Shown here piece after piece: positions 1 through 10,677 of a stretch of DNA of 64,000 nucleotides; the first letter of the stretch is position 1, and the number at the start of each line of letters is the position of its first letter. Source of the stretch: Loripinus fragilis (lineage: Eukaryota; Mollusca; Bivalvia; Lucinida; Lucinidae); the NCBI GenBank assembly GCA_964019695.1, contig OZ026525.1, forward strand, positions 84,640,279 to 84,704,278, in the 5' to 3' direction. Made by a program: the position numbers and the translations under genes. The notes under the pieces are model-generated. The model was not told where the DNA came from. It saw nothing but the letters and a program-made list of their open reading frames with translations, and ran no database searches.

Positions 1-1744
1 AAAATTCATGAAAGTCTTAATTTTACCTGTTGGGATGTGAAACAGCAAACCATGTCAATTTAATGCAGCAAATGTTCGTTTTATACTCATCATCATGTCG
101 GACTTTTGAGGACATCGAGTGTTCGTATCTCATTCTGCCAGGACACTACCTGTATTTTTAATTCCTTAGCAGGTGGCAGAGTCGCCATAGTAACTTAAGT
201 GCATAGCTTAAGGCGTTTAATCCACTGGACTGTTACAATGCTTTTATAGTGAAACAGATTATCGAAAATTTGTAGCATTACTATTAGAATATTTTTCTGC
301 GCGTGTGCATCGAACATTGATCAGAGTGTACATCAGATTTACATCAAATGAAACAAGCATAAATTTAGTATCATTTATAATTTTAATAAATTTCATAACA
401 AATAAAGAAAAACGCGCGTTGATAAGTCTACCCAACACGTACACAGACACAGTCTGATCATCGGCTGACCTATGTTAGGTGCTGATAAAGTATGTAGAGA
501 GATCTGCTGTATTTTCGCCCTTCCTGATCAGTAAGATTTAAGCCGAATGAAGCTTCCCCATTTCATCAATCGGACGGGTTCATTTCAAATTTTACAGCTG
601 TTGGTGTTGGTTTTTAAATTTTATTGAAGATTTAGAGGAACCATCTGAGAGCGAACAGTAAAGACCCTGATTTAAATAAAATTATAATAACTCTACGATA
701 GGCAATTCGAACCAGACCATGTGGAGTTACTGCTTGTATAGCAAACAGCGTGGACCTAGATCAGGCCCGACACTTCATAATGAATTTGATTACCGTCGCA
801 AGAAAATCGCTTTCTAGCATGCTGACGCGTAGATGAGTCTACACAACTTTTGCAGTCTGATCATCGCTCGGGATATTAAATTTATTCAATAGTGTGCGCG
901 AACAGTGAAGACCCTGTCTAAACGCCGCATTCTTTGAACATGCTGTTTTGCAGGTTAAGAGATAGCGAAAAATAAAGGCGATGATCAGACTGCGCAGATG
1001 CGTATTCTGTCCTGCACCTCTGCTGTTCGGAGGTAACAAAGTCAGGTTTTCTCGCGACGTGTACAGTCACGAAAACTGATCATTTCCACTGTCCACAAAT
1101 GTGAGTAGTAATCAAAACAGTTTAAAACTGTCCATATCACAGTGGAGACACTGATCAAATGTACAAAGGGTTACAGTGCGTCCAAACGGACGAGGAATGA
1201 TCGTTGATGAAGCTTTTTTCATGCGCTGGTGTGTCAAATGATAAAGTCGTTTTAGACTCACATATTGTTGCGAAACAAAATTGTTAAGATTTTGTTCAGA
1301 TCAATTTGAAGTAAACGGGGACTATGACAACAGTGAAGACCTAGAGGAAATACTGCACAAACGACTATTCATCGGGGTCTACACTGTATTTTAGGACAGA
1401 TTCGATCTCCAGAGAAAGAAATGAAATATTTTTTATGATATCCCTCAATATATAAAATGGGCCGTCCTGGCCTAACTGTTCAAACTTTATGAACAATTCC
1501 ATTGATCTATAATCTGGTACTGATCGCACACGCGCAAATGCCACTCATTAACGCACATGTTTACGTATCCAAAGTGAGATATTCAATGGGATACTTTGAC
1601 AGTGAAAACACGGGTGGCATTACATCAGAGTCTGCTCTGTTTTCTATGACAACATAGATCTTCAGAGAAAGAAGTGTGGAATATCGAATTTAGTTGTAAA
1701 GGGAATAAAGATCCGTCTACAGGTATACATAGATAACGGGATAC
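1..1744. other. No gene seen; decayed repeat pieces
   Basis: No open frame here has homology I recognise or plausible coding character. Short degenerate pieces of dispersed repeats occur, for example around 720-790 and 895-1005, where 'acagtgaagaccctg' and 'gatcagactgcgcag' appear. The same words recur in better preserved repeats later in the window. The pieces at 1385-1440 and 1655-1690 share 'ccagagaaagaa'-type words with 53505-53530. Confidence 0.5.
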
Positions 1745-2077
1745 GGACATAATCCCCCCTGGACAACCACCCCCCCCCTGCTCATTTTTGTATACGTGGA
1801 CAAAATCCCCCCATGATTTTACAACTAGGACATAATCCCCCCGGTGAATTTTACAACTAGGACATAACCCCCCTTCCCCCGGACGAAATCACCCCTGTGC
1901 TGTGATATAAAGGGTTATGTACTAGTTGTAAAATTCAGCAGGGGGATTATGTCCTAGTTGTAAAATTCAGCGGGGGGGGATTATGTCCTAGTTGTAAAAT
2001 TCATGGGGGGGATTTTGTCCATGTTTACAAAAATGAGCAGGGGGGGTTTTGTCCGGGGGGGGGGGGGGATTTTGTCC
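1745..2077. repeat. G/C-tract foldback element with internal direct repeats
   Basis: The left half carries C runs and the right half is its inverted complement carrying G runs. Each arm holds two or three direct units of about 32 bp of the form 'ttgtaaaattcagc' + G-run + 'attatgtcctag' (or the complement). The outer ends are 'ggacataatcccc' on the left and 'ggggattttgtcc' on the right. The structure is seen directly. Calling it a foldback or MITE-type mobile element is inference; no transposase is present. Confidence 0.8.
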
Positions 2078-3249
2078 TAACATTTGTATATCGTACATGC
2101 GCAAAAGCCCCTGATAAAAGCTGATGTTGGAGAAGCCAGAAAACCGTGTAGATCCAAATCAATTAATCACTAATGCGAAAATATGTTAATACCATATGAG
2201 AGCATTAGCATGCATATGCATGCACACGCAGCATTGACATTATTTTATAAGCGTCTTTTTTTCTTGCAATCTTTTTGTTTTAAATTTTACCTTTTTCAAA
2301 AACAAATTTCAGATATACGATATACCATCTGTTTGAATCCAATAAAAATCCCGTTGTCGTGCCTGATCTGGGTCCATTTTGGATGGGGGAAAAAACACCA
2401 GATGACACAAATCACCTCACGCAACCGGTGTATTCCTGTTTCTCCCACTTTTTGATTTTTAGGTAAATTTGGGGTGGGAAGAACAGGAATTGTGGATAAG
2501 GTGAAAAGGTGTTAATCCATAACCTGAGGACATATAGTTTATTTCAGTAAAGGTAAACATAAAACAGGTATAAAGCGCATACAGGTGATAATAATTGAGC
2601 ACATCAGCCATGATTAAATGTATATATTTAGGTCTTGCTATTATAATCAAATTCAGACAAACATTGAAGACCAAGATAAAATGTTGCAATATGTGGCATT
2701 TTATCAGGGTCTGCACTATTTGTTGAGATTAAACATACTAATCATTGTATCAAACCAGACTTCATATTATTTTTTTAGATTTCATGCGGTTGCAAACTTG
2801 TAGCGCATGAGACTGGTATTTATCGCATATGCATGATATTTACAACCTTATTTAATAACATTCTAATCTAACCCTCTGTATAATGGGAACTCTAAATCCT
2901 ATGTATATGCGGACAGAGACGGCTATGATGAGTGCATGCGCGCAGGCTCGCTTAAGACTTCATTGCTCCATAATGCGATATAATACCAAAATCCATGATG
3001 CGCTGAGATATAAATTCTTCAATCATTCAAATATGCAGAAGATAGGATTCAGCATCAGCGTACTGTACTACGGTGATCTCTCCAGTTTCAGAGTGTTGAG
3101 TCTGTTTTCAGCTTTATACTGTTCGATACCTCAACTAGACAGCTGTGTCCCGGCATGCAATCATGAGTTGGAAGCACTTGTATTGCTAAGTTACTGTTTA
3201 GGAGTTTACAGGAACCTTTTAGAACATGCAAATTTTCCTATATTTTTCT
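2078..3249. other. No gene seen; repeat-rich
   Basis: A 146-codon open frame at 2883-3323 overlaps the repeat pair at 3251-3444 and has no recognisable domain, so I do not call it a gene. The piece near 2650-2720 ('attgaagaccaagataaaatg', then a hairpin around the motif 'gtggcattttatcagg') resembles the short hairpin repeats at 3626 and 53336. Confidence 0.4.
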
Positions 3250-3250
3250 C

Positions 3251-3444
3251 ATTGATGCGAGCAGCGAAAACTCAGGCGAGTCTGTGCATTGGCAAAAACT
3301 CGACCGAGCCTTCGTTGTTTTAAAATGTGATAAATACCAAATTTCCCAATTTGTTTCACTCGTTTAACGCAAGCAGCGAAAGCTCAGGCCGGGCTGTGCA
3401 TTGGCATAAGCTCGACTGAGCCTTCTTTGCTTGAAAATGCTATA
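3251..3444. repeat. Direct repeat pair, about 80 bp each
   Basis: Two similar units lie about 112 bp apart (3251-3332 and 3363-3444). Both contain 'gcagcgaaa' and 'ctcagg', then 'ctgtgcattggcat' or 'ctgtgcattggcaa', then 'gagccttc' and a run ending 'aaaatg'. Each unit is partly self-complementary (aagctca/tgagcc-type words). It is probably a dispersed hairpin repeat present twice. Confidence 0.6.
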
Positions 3445-3625
3445 ACGGTGCATTGTTAGATATTTCAGATAAAACATTGGAATATCAATAAAATGGCAAT
3501 ATGAACTTATTTTCTGAAAAAGGTTGTTATTGGAAACACACAATCAGAACACATATATATATTCAAGGCCTGCACTGCTCACCCCGATACAAAAATAAAG
3601 ATTTTAAATCATGGACCCAGAGTGT

Positions 3626-3694
3626 CAAATGGTTTTGGATACTGATCACGACTGGCTTTCTGTTGGGCCTGATTTGGGTCCAAACTGTTTGCAA
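3626..3694. repeat. Short hairpin repeat (Rep-H), copy 1
   Basis: About 65 bp with ends of the form 'caaatggttttgg' and 'gggtccaaactgtttgca'. Related copies lie at 5005-5070, 24185-24230, 34193-34263, 52758-52815 and, more distantly, 53336-53406. Each is a stem built on 'tttggacccagatcag' facing 'ctgatctgggtccaaa'. Confidence 0.65.
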
Positions 3695-4440
3695 ATGTTA
3701 AAGTTGACAAAAGACCCCTAGATAATTAATGTACTTACCATATACCTGTAGCCCCATAGCACCAGACTCTGACCCCGAGCTTGTTCTTCACAAAGTAAAT
3801 TTGCAATATTTTAGAACTTTGGAAGATACATAAAATCCTTCAGAGTATATATATGCCCCAAGTGATATGTTTTCACTTTAATGAATTGTTCTATTGATTG
3901 CATTAATTACGGGGTTTAATTGTGCAATTAATCATAATTTTTTAATTAAAAGGCTTTTATAAGGGTAGTTATGTTTTGATAAATAAAGATTCATAAATTA
4001 ATACAGATGAAAGTTTCATTATCAATTAGTTTAAAGAGTTGATCCCAAGATTAATGGATTAACTGAGAAGTAGAATAAGTCTGAAACAGACTATACTATA
4101 CAGGTAAGTTGTCCTAAATTTTACAAAGTGGGAATAACAGGAATATGAATTTCTAAAAGTGGGAGAAACAGGAATAAACCACGCAACCACACAGCATGGG
4201 GTCCAATACGGCGTGTTGGTTTATTGGTAAATACGGCTTATCCAATGCAATCAGTGAAGACCCGAATGAGGTGACTGAGTTCTATGGCGTTTCTTAAAAG
4301 TCAAAATAATTTCAAGATTCTGATTGTGATATAACATACTTGTAAATAATGGTGCCAGTCGAATTATAATTATATATATTACAAAATTAATGCCGTATTT
4401 TCATAAATTATAATTTAAGAAATATAAATATTACCCGAAT

Positions 4441-4730
4441 TTCCCACACTTATAAGTTGGACCGGTCCGTTTCTGAACCAAGTACTTATATTTTTATTTA
4501 GTTATTAATAGAACCTTTTATAAGAAACCGTGGAGACCATGATCAGACGCCGAAGAACAATTAAATTAGCTAATGAGTCCAATTTCCCACTCTTATAAGT
4601 TGGACCAGTCCATTTCTGAACCAAGGGTTGTATGGTGGTATTTATATTCTTTATTCAGGTTTTAATAGAACCTTTTATAAGAATCCGTGGAGACCCTGAT
4701 CAGACGCCGAAGAACAAAGTTTAAATGATC
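4441..4730. repeat. Two tandem 143-bp repeats
   Basis: Units starting 'ttcccacacttataag' at 4441 and 'ttcccactcttataag' at 4584 are about 143 bp apart. Each continues through 'aatagaaccttttataag' to 'gatcagacgccgaagaac'. A third, strongly diverged relative lies at about 5128-5250 ('tttccactcttgtcatt...'). Confidence 0.75.
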
Positions 4731-5004
4731 TAATGAGTAGTAGATACTGACAAGTCGGCTCTTCTTTAGATAATTTTTCGCAGTTTTTACACCGAATAGA
4801 CTCCGTCAATTCTCACATTATATAATTGGCAATAAATTGAAGCCATTCAATTAGAACAATGTGTCAATTAACTCTTTGTGTGCTGAGTAATTTTGCCAGC
4901 TATTTAGTTGTCTGCCGTCCATTCTTAAATGGGCATATGAAACAATATTTCAATGTTAATCCTTTAATTACAGAAATACCAACACAGTGTCAACGTTTCT
5001 CACT

Positions 5005-5070
5005 CAAATAGTTTGAATCCAGATCAGTTCGACGCTTTTTCGGGCCTGATCTGGATCAACACTGTTTGTA
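5005..5070. repeat. Rep-H hairpin, copy 2
   Basis: Same architecture as the hairpin at 3626: 'caaatagtttgaatccagat' opposite 'ctggatcaacactgtttg', with a loop of about 20 bases. Confidence 0.65.
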
Positions 5071-5253
5071 CCAAATTTATCGCCACTAGCAAGTGAAGAA
5101 TCTTAACCAATTTAGGTCAATAGAATTTCCACTCTTGTCATTTGGGCAAGTTCATTCTGTATTAAGTCGGGTGGTATTTTTATTTTTTATTTAAAATTTA
5201 ATAGAATATTCTTGATGCAAACAGTGAATACCCTGATCAAGCACAACTTTATA

Positions 5254-5256
5254 GAA

Positions 5257-5335
<79 letters not shown>

Positions 5336-5336
5336 A
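5254..5336. repeat. (TAAA)n microsatellite
   Basis: About 20 uninterrupted copies of the tetranucleotide taaa/aaat. It directly follows the third diverged 143-bp-type unit (5128-5250), so it may have grown from that element's A-rich tail. Confidence 0.95.
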
Positions 5337-6715
5337 CAAGTCTTTGACGCTCAAAAAAGCTGCGTTACAGACACGCGATTACTAAAGTGTATGGTATGGT
5401 CAATACCTGTTGTTACCTTGGATACAGTTGCTAAAAATAGACTATCGTGGAAAGCTTGTGAAAAATGTCAAAGGGTTGTATCAGGAAAAAATAAAAAGGC
5501 TACATCAAATTTTATTTTAATTGTATGAAAATTATACCAATCTGTTCGCAATTGAACTGAGCATAGTGTCCCGTTTGCACAGGGAAAATATATTGAATGC
5601 TTTAATAACTATGACCGAATATCCACCAATGAGCTGATCTAAAAAAGCCTGTTTTACTATATAATTTAATCATTCTTAGGGTTCTATCAAAAACCATCAA
5701 AAAGGACGAAGAGTTTGCAGAGGGAAATTCATAAAAAATATATCAGAATAATCACAAGATATTTAGGTAAAACATTTGTTTGCACAGGAATTCTGCTTTA
5801 ATAATTTCAAAAGATATAGTATAAAAACTAACACCTTCCATTATAATTCCCTATTACCGCTTCAGCGCACCGCAGCTACCTGGATGTCCGTTAAAGTCCC
5901 GTATGGTTATTTTAGCTCTCAAGAGGTCGATATTATTAAAGTGTCAAAATATTAACTTCTTGAAACTAGTTTGAGCTGGTTTTCATGCAATATTATCTTG
6001 GATGCCAGTTTAAACCGGTTTTCATGTAGACATAGAGGTTTATAAAGACAAATTGAGCCAATCAGGAGATAGGATTCTCTCCAGTCATATCGCACTCCAA
6101 ATGTTTCTATATGGACAAATAATACCATTTCATCAAAGCATTTTATCACTTTTCGCAATGAGTTTCATAAAATCTATTAAACAGGAGCACGAATGTTAGA
6201 TTATATTTATCATAATTATGACCCTAAAGCTACTTTTAAATTGCTTTTCAGTCGCGTGGAACCGCTTAGATTTTCCCGTATATACGCGACGTTACTACGG
6301 AAGTCATTACATAGCGTTACTAAAATCTATTGTCTACTAGTGGTTTATCGATTTTGATGCATGGCCTTATGTCACTTCCAGATGCGACTCATTATGATAA
6401 AACACGGTTTAAAATAGGTATAAGTCTGCAAGAGCATCATAATTACCTACATTTTTACCAGATATATTGCTACTAATGGCACAAATTCTCATTAATTTTG
6501 TCTGTTTTTAGATTGACAAGGAACAACAGACCGGAATTCCTCCCTCGTCGTTGATTTATTGAAGTAGTTTCTTGTTTCCATCTACAAAGACAGAAGACAA
6601 TGTGAATCATCTAAAACATGTGAGTATGTGCTATCAGAGCGTGTCAACTTTAATGCACCGGAAGCCGAACTTCGCAAAGAAAATGTACCAGTTAGGCATC
6701 CTGTGAAGAATAAGT
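5337..6715. other. No gene or clear repeat seen
   Basis: Only short frames are open on either strand, and no splice-bounded coding segment stands out. A short direct repeat with 'gctggttttcatg' and 'ccggttttcatg' occurs near 5975-6025. Confidence 0.4.
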
Positions 6716-6895
6716 AATAATTATACCATGGGTTGTCCGCCTGTACGTGGAGATAATCCACGAGCTTTAGCGAGTGGATTATCTTACGTACAGATGGACA
6801 AACATGGTATAATTATTTTATACCACCTACATTAGTGTAGACCTTGCACATCACAAGATATTTTGTGCTAAAGTCGGTAAGGGTGGTATAAATTA
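6716..6895. repeat. Hairpin MITE-like element, copy 1
   Basis: It starts 'taataattataccatgg' and ends 'ggtggtataaatta'. The first half is a strong stem: 'ttgtccgcctgtacgtgg' opposes 'cttacgtacagatggaca'. A further 'ttttataccacc' lies at the stem's far side. A closely similar copy is at 22966-23149, and a decayed right-hand piece lies at 57590-57712. No coding capacity; a non-autonomous DNA element is inferred. Confidence 0.75.
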
Positions 6896-7168
6896 AGTTT
6901 GGTCTAGGTTTGCAAGTCAGTAGTTTGGATTTTGCCAATAATTTCGATCGGATTCTGGTGAAGATGGCATCTCAATTAGTTTCTTTTGTTAATGAAGACA
7001 CACAACTGGCAAGCAATAAAAAGACCATTTTTCGAAGTACCTGGTCAAATCAAATTAAATTAATTTATCATATGAGCGACAGTGTTAGTCAGATTTAATT
7101 ATACTAAAAGATGATGAACACAGCAAACACAAGTCAGAGTCAAAATAACTAAATCACACTCTGATCTT

Positions 7169-7333
7169 ATTTGCAATCATCTTGACGATAAAGAGAGAAC
7201 TGGTTGTTTTGCTTTTATTGTCTTTTGGATGGCTTGTCACTGTAAATGTTATGTGGCTCTTCCTCATAGCGCCGTGGGTTGGTCTGCAGTGTGTGATTGT
7301 GGTATTTCTGATCATTCTCACTTAATTTTGACA
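7169..7333 (+). mobile_element. Rep-B retroposon fragment
   Basis: It runs from 'caatcatcttgacgataaag' through 'ggctcttcctc' and 'tgtgattgtggtatttctg' to 'ctcacttaattttg'. This order is shared by copies at 25735, 28336, 28793, 31483, 33866, 37113, 42286 and 46626. The shared 3' end (CTCACTTA...) and variable 5' ends suggest a 5'-truncating retroposon. Confidence 0.65.
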
Positions 7334-8634
7334 GTGGGCCAAGATGGCATATAACATTTCATGATACTCTAGTTTTCATTATTCCCTTACTTGAAAGAAC
7401 ATTCGCAGAGAGAGAGAACAGATTTCTTTATTTAAACAAAACACACGTTTTATAATGAAACGTGGTAACCTTCGCAAATGATTATATGTCCCATTGATAA
7501 GCCACAAACCTCATTGCGAGGTTTAGTCACATGTCAAAATATCAAAATATAGAGAGTATGAGCTTCCTGAAGGGGCGCGAACAAGTCCAGTATTATGTTT
7601 TATTACATTATCTGTGTACTCTACACTAGATTTGAAATGAAAGGTAATTTCCCTTGACTGTCTGATGAGCTACTTTAACTAATTAGATGTCCGTATTCTC
7701 TGACACTAAGGGTGCTCGTTGCGTTTAAGCTGAATCTGTTTCATGTGGACAGCAAAGACGTAGACTAGCTTACGCATCAACACCGTCCGATCAGCGTCTT
7801 AGTCATTTACTCTTTGAAAAGAATCATAACTAAACTTAACACATGCAAAACTTCAACAGTCCAGCTAGACCACGTGAATGAGCAGGCAACTTTAAGCCTT
7901 CACGTACTGGTTCAAATAATTTTGATATTAACAGAACAACTTCTATTTACATATATAGAATTGCTTACCATTCAAGACACACACAATTTGACACGTGGTT
8001 GTTTGCCGCCTATTTTTGATAAAGGGAAACAACCCGAACTTCGACAAAAAAATGCAGAATCGCCTTATCAGGATATCAGATTTTCTTTAAGCCTGGCTCT
8101 TTTTGGTTCAAACTTTCTAACAATTTCAATATTAAGTGCTCTACATTCTTTGCACACACAACCGGGAGAAAGTGTCTTGAAATTTTGACCTTTAAAATGG
8201 CCATCAAAGTTTGAACTTGATAACCGGAAGTTAACGAAAATGCGACATATTTGACGGTAAATATCGCAAAAAAATGATAACCATAGGTTATGATCTCGCA
8301 TCTAACGCATACATGTACCAATTATGAAGTGATTCAGTTAATTTGTAGTTTTTATCAATTCTCAAATTTAGCGAAAATTTTGCAAAAAAACATGAACTTT
8401 TAAAAAGTAATTTTAGGTCCTTTCCGCAAATGGAATTTTGTGTTGTCTTCCGTATTTTGTGCTGTTCTGGTCGAACGTAGTAGTCTCACACTGAAATTAA
8501 TGTAGAATTTTAAGATTTGAGAAAAAATAACAAATTTGATGAATTTGGCACTTTTCACCGAAATTTTAAGCAGATGTGGGCAATCGAGCTCAAACTTTGC
8601 ACGAAAGGGAAGCTTGTTACATGTACGTGTAATA
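7334..8634. other. No gene supported
   Basis: A 124-codon frame at 7814-8188 is open, but it has no recognised domain, no coding-like context, and overlapping antisense frames. I see no splice-bounded exon. The sequence from 8190 to 8600 is AT-rich and unassigned. Confidence 0.4.
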
Positions 8635-9241
8635 CACTGCTCAAAATATTTAAAGGAACACTGCGTATTTTGCCATTGATTACAATACAAAGTCACTCAT
8701 AACGAGAGTTGGATTAATAAGGCAAAATTATGTTTCTCCTCTGATTAGTTTGGTTACCCATCAAGGATGATGCTTGTTAATAAAAATGAAGTAATCGCTT
8801 TCCAGAAATCTCCATGGAACGCTTTATGTAAAAATGGAATTTTATTAAAAAAAAACCCCTTTTTTCAAAACCAAATTTTTAGAGGATATTTCAATCAGGC
8901 ACAACAACAGCATCATTTCTGTACAGTCATTAGCCTTTCAATGTTGCAGAAATCATTAGGCTACACTATTAATCCATTCGGAAGATTCTACAGAGTTTCA
9001 GAAAAAACGTCATTTTCAAGAAAATTAAAAAATACAAAATTTGAGCCATGAACTTAAGCAGGAATTGTTTTTTCAAAAGCTTTTTCTGATCCAAAACATT
9101 GACTATCGAAGCACAAATGGCAAAAGAAACTGGGTTTCTGCCTTATAGCATATTGAAATACATTACTTGTCTGTTGGACAGGGGCTAACATTATCACCTG
9201 TGGAAAATCATCAGGTGTTCCTTTAAATATTTTTAGCAGTG
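8635..9241. mobile_element. Non-autonomous TIR DNA element
   Basis: Terminal inverted repeats of about 30 bp are visible. The left end is CACTGCTCAAAATATTTAAA; the right end read inward is CACTGCTAAAAATATTTAAA. Both are followed by GGAACAC. TA flanks both ends, fitting a TA target-site duplication. The interior (about 550 bp) encodes nothing recognisable; a 94-codon frame at 8767-9051 is probably fortuitous. TA duplications are typical of Tc1/mariner-type elements, but assignment to that superfamily is inference. Confidence 0.7.
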
Positions 9242-9570
9242 TATATTGACAAAGTGTATAACGCTGTTTTTTATAAGAAAAAAATAACAGAACTTGTAAC
9301 AGTTGCGTTTTTAATCGTTTTAGTATATATTACATACTTTGATGCTGAAACAGAAAACATAACGCACGAGTTCTAAGTGGCTCATTTATAGAAGGAAATG
9401 TGTTTATGAGAACTCTTGCGGTATTCTAGCGGATGTCTTCTAGAGACATGTTCTGTTTGTTGAAGAAATTAGTCTCAAGAGTGTCGAGTGACAATTACTA
9501 CAGACTTATTTATAAGTGGAATATCGTATGAGTCCTGAGTCTGGATGATTACGAATATTGATCTATTAGG

Positions 9571-9794
9571 TGAGCCGTGGCATGTGGCATTTTGACAAGT
9601 GTAGACACAGACGAGCCTGTGCAGCCTAATTTTAAGCTGAGAAACTCCAAATTATGTTCAGTCAGTAGCTTAACACTCATACAATATCCAAGCGACTAGC
9701 AAAGGCTCTGATCAGACTGCGCGTATGCGCAGGCGGATCTGAGCTTTTGCTGGTCGCACATACCACATTGTTGGAAATCCCATGCCACGGCTCA
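9571..9794 (+). mobile_element. Rep-C MITE, copy 1
   Basis: It begins 'tgagccgtggcatg' and ends 'catgccacggctca', a perfect inverted terminus of at least 14 bp. The interior has 'gactagcaaaggctctgatc' and a small palindrome around 'gcgcgtatgcgc'. Rep-C copies also lie at 10231, 14547, 23555, 24716, 50492 and 51862. There is no coding capacity. Confidence 0.85.
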
Positions 9795-10009
9795 GGTAAT
9801 AGTAACATCATGTGTTGTTGTTGTTTTTTTCTAGTGGAAAAAAGGTAAGCCTCATTTGTAAACAGTTTTCGGGTGATTTATGTGTCTACGAGGTTCCAAT
9901 TTGAGACAAAAACCAACTCTAATTTTCTCTTAGAAGTTAGATTTTAAATTTATAATTGTATCGTATACGAACATGCAACGCTAACATAATATTGAGCCTT
10001 GACATGTTA

Positions 10010-10115
10010 AAACCAGCAAAATGGGTGTTCGCTCAGCGAAGACTCAGATCAGATTGGGCAGGCATCCGCTCAGTCTGATCAGAGTCTTGGCTGTGTGTAA
10101 AGTTGGTAACTAAGA
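10010..10115. repeat. Palindromic repeat piece
   Basis: 'gcgaagactcagatcagatt' opposes 'cagtctgatcagagtcttgg'. The words are shared with the Rep-C interior, but no Rep-C termini are present. Confidence 0.5.
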
Positions 10116-10230
10116 ACTCAAGCCTTATTCATGCGGACAGAGCAGACTCTAACAAGACTGACATGATGCCTAAGCTGGTCAGATTCTTCTTGTGTCGCAC
10201 GGCCAAAGTGTTGGTTCTCTCATGCGGTCG

Positions 10231-10458
10231 CTCAATTTCCAACAATTTGACATTTTGACAAGTGTAGACTCGGACGAGCCTGTGCAGCTTTCTTTTAAGC
10301 TTAGAAACTCCAAATGGTGTCCAGTCAGTAGCTTAACAATCACAGAATACTCAAGCGACTAGCAAAGGCTCTGATCAGACTGCGCGTATGCGCAGGCTGA
10401 TCAGAGGCTTTGTTGGTCGCACATACCACATTGTTGGAAATTTCATGCACTTGCTCAA
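10231..10458 (+). mobile_element. Rep-C MITE, copy 2, beside the hydrolase exon
   Basis: The interior matches copy 1 closely ('gacgagcctgtgcagc', 'gactagcaaaggctctgatc'). The termini are degraded ('ggtcgctcaa' at the left, 'catgcacttgctcaa' at the right). Its right end lies about 23 bp before the predicted splice acceptor of the hydrolase exon. Confidence 0.75.
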
Positions 10459-10466
10459 TTATTTTC

Positions 10467-10481
10467 AATTTTTATTTTCAG
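10467..10481 (+). promoter_or_regulatory. Predicted 3' splice site of the hydrolase exon
   Basis: A T-rich tract ending 'tttttattttcag' precedes 'gttttggaagctgc'. It is a strong acceptor match 196 bp upstream of the hydrolase ATG. If used, the coding sequence lies in one exon with about 196 bp of 5' untranslated leader. That leader holds short upstream frames (ATGs at about 10504 and 10531), which could reduce translation. No donor was identified. Confidence 0.5.
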
Positions 10482-10677
10482 GTTTTGGAAGCTGCATTTG
10501 GAATGAGTTTTTTGTCGAAACCACGACGATAATGATGCTCTCGACAGGATCAAACGCTCTTGAAGCAAATGCTTTCAGCACTTTTGAAAACGTTTGAGCT
10601 ACGTGTGTGAATGAAAACTATCATACGAATACGTGATATAAGTAAGATGCTATGGAAAACGTGCTTACATTATTAGT

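Noticed and set aside
2883..3323. 146-codon open frame as a gene
   Set aside because: It overlaps a dispersed repeat pair, has no recognised domain and no splice context.
7814..8188. 124-codon open frame as a gene
   Set aside because: No domain or signal; equally long frames exist antisense; base composition is like the surroundings.
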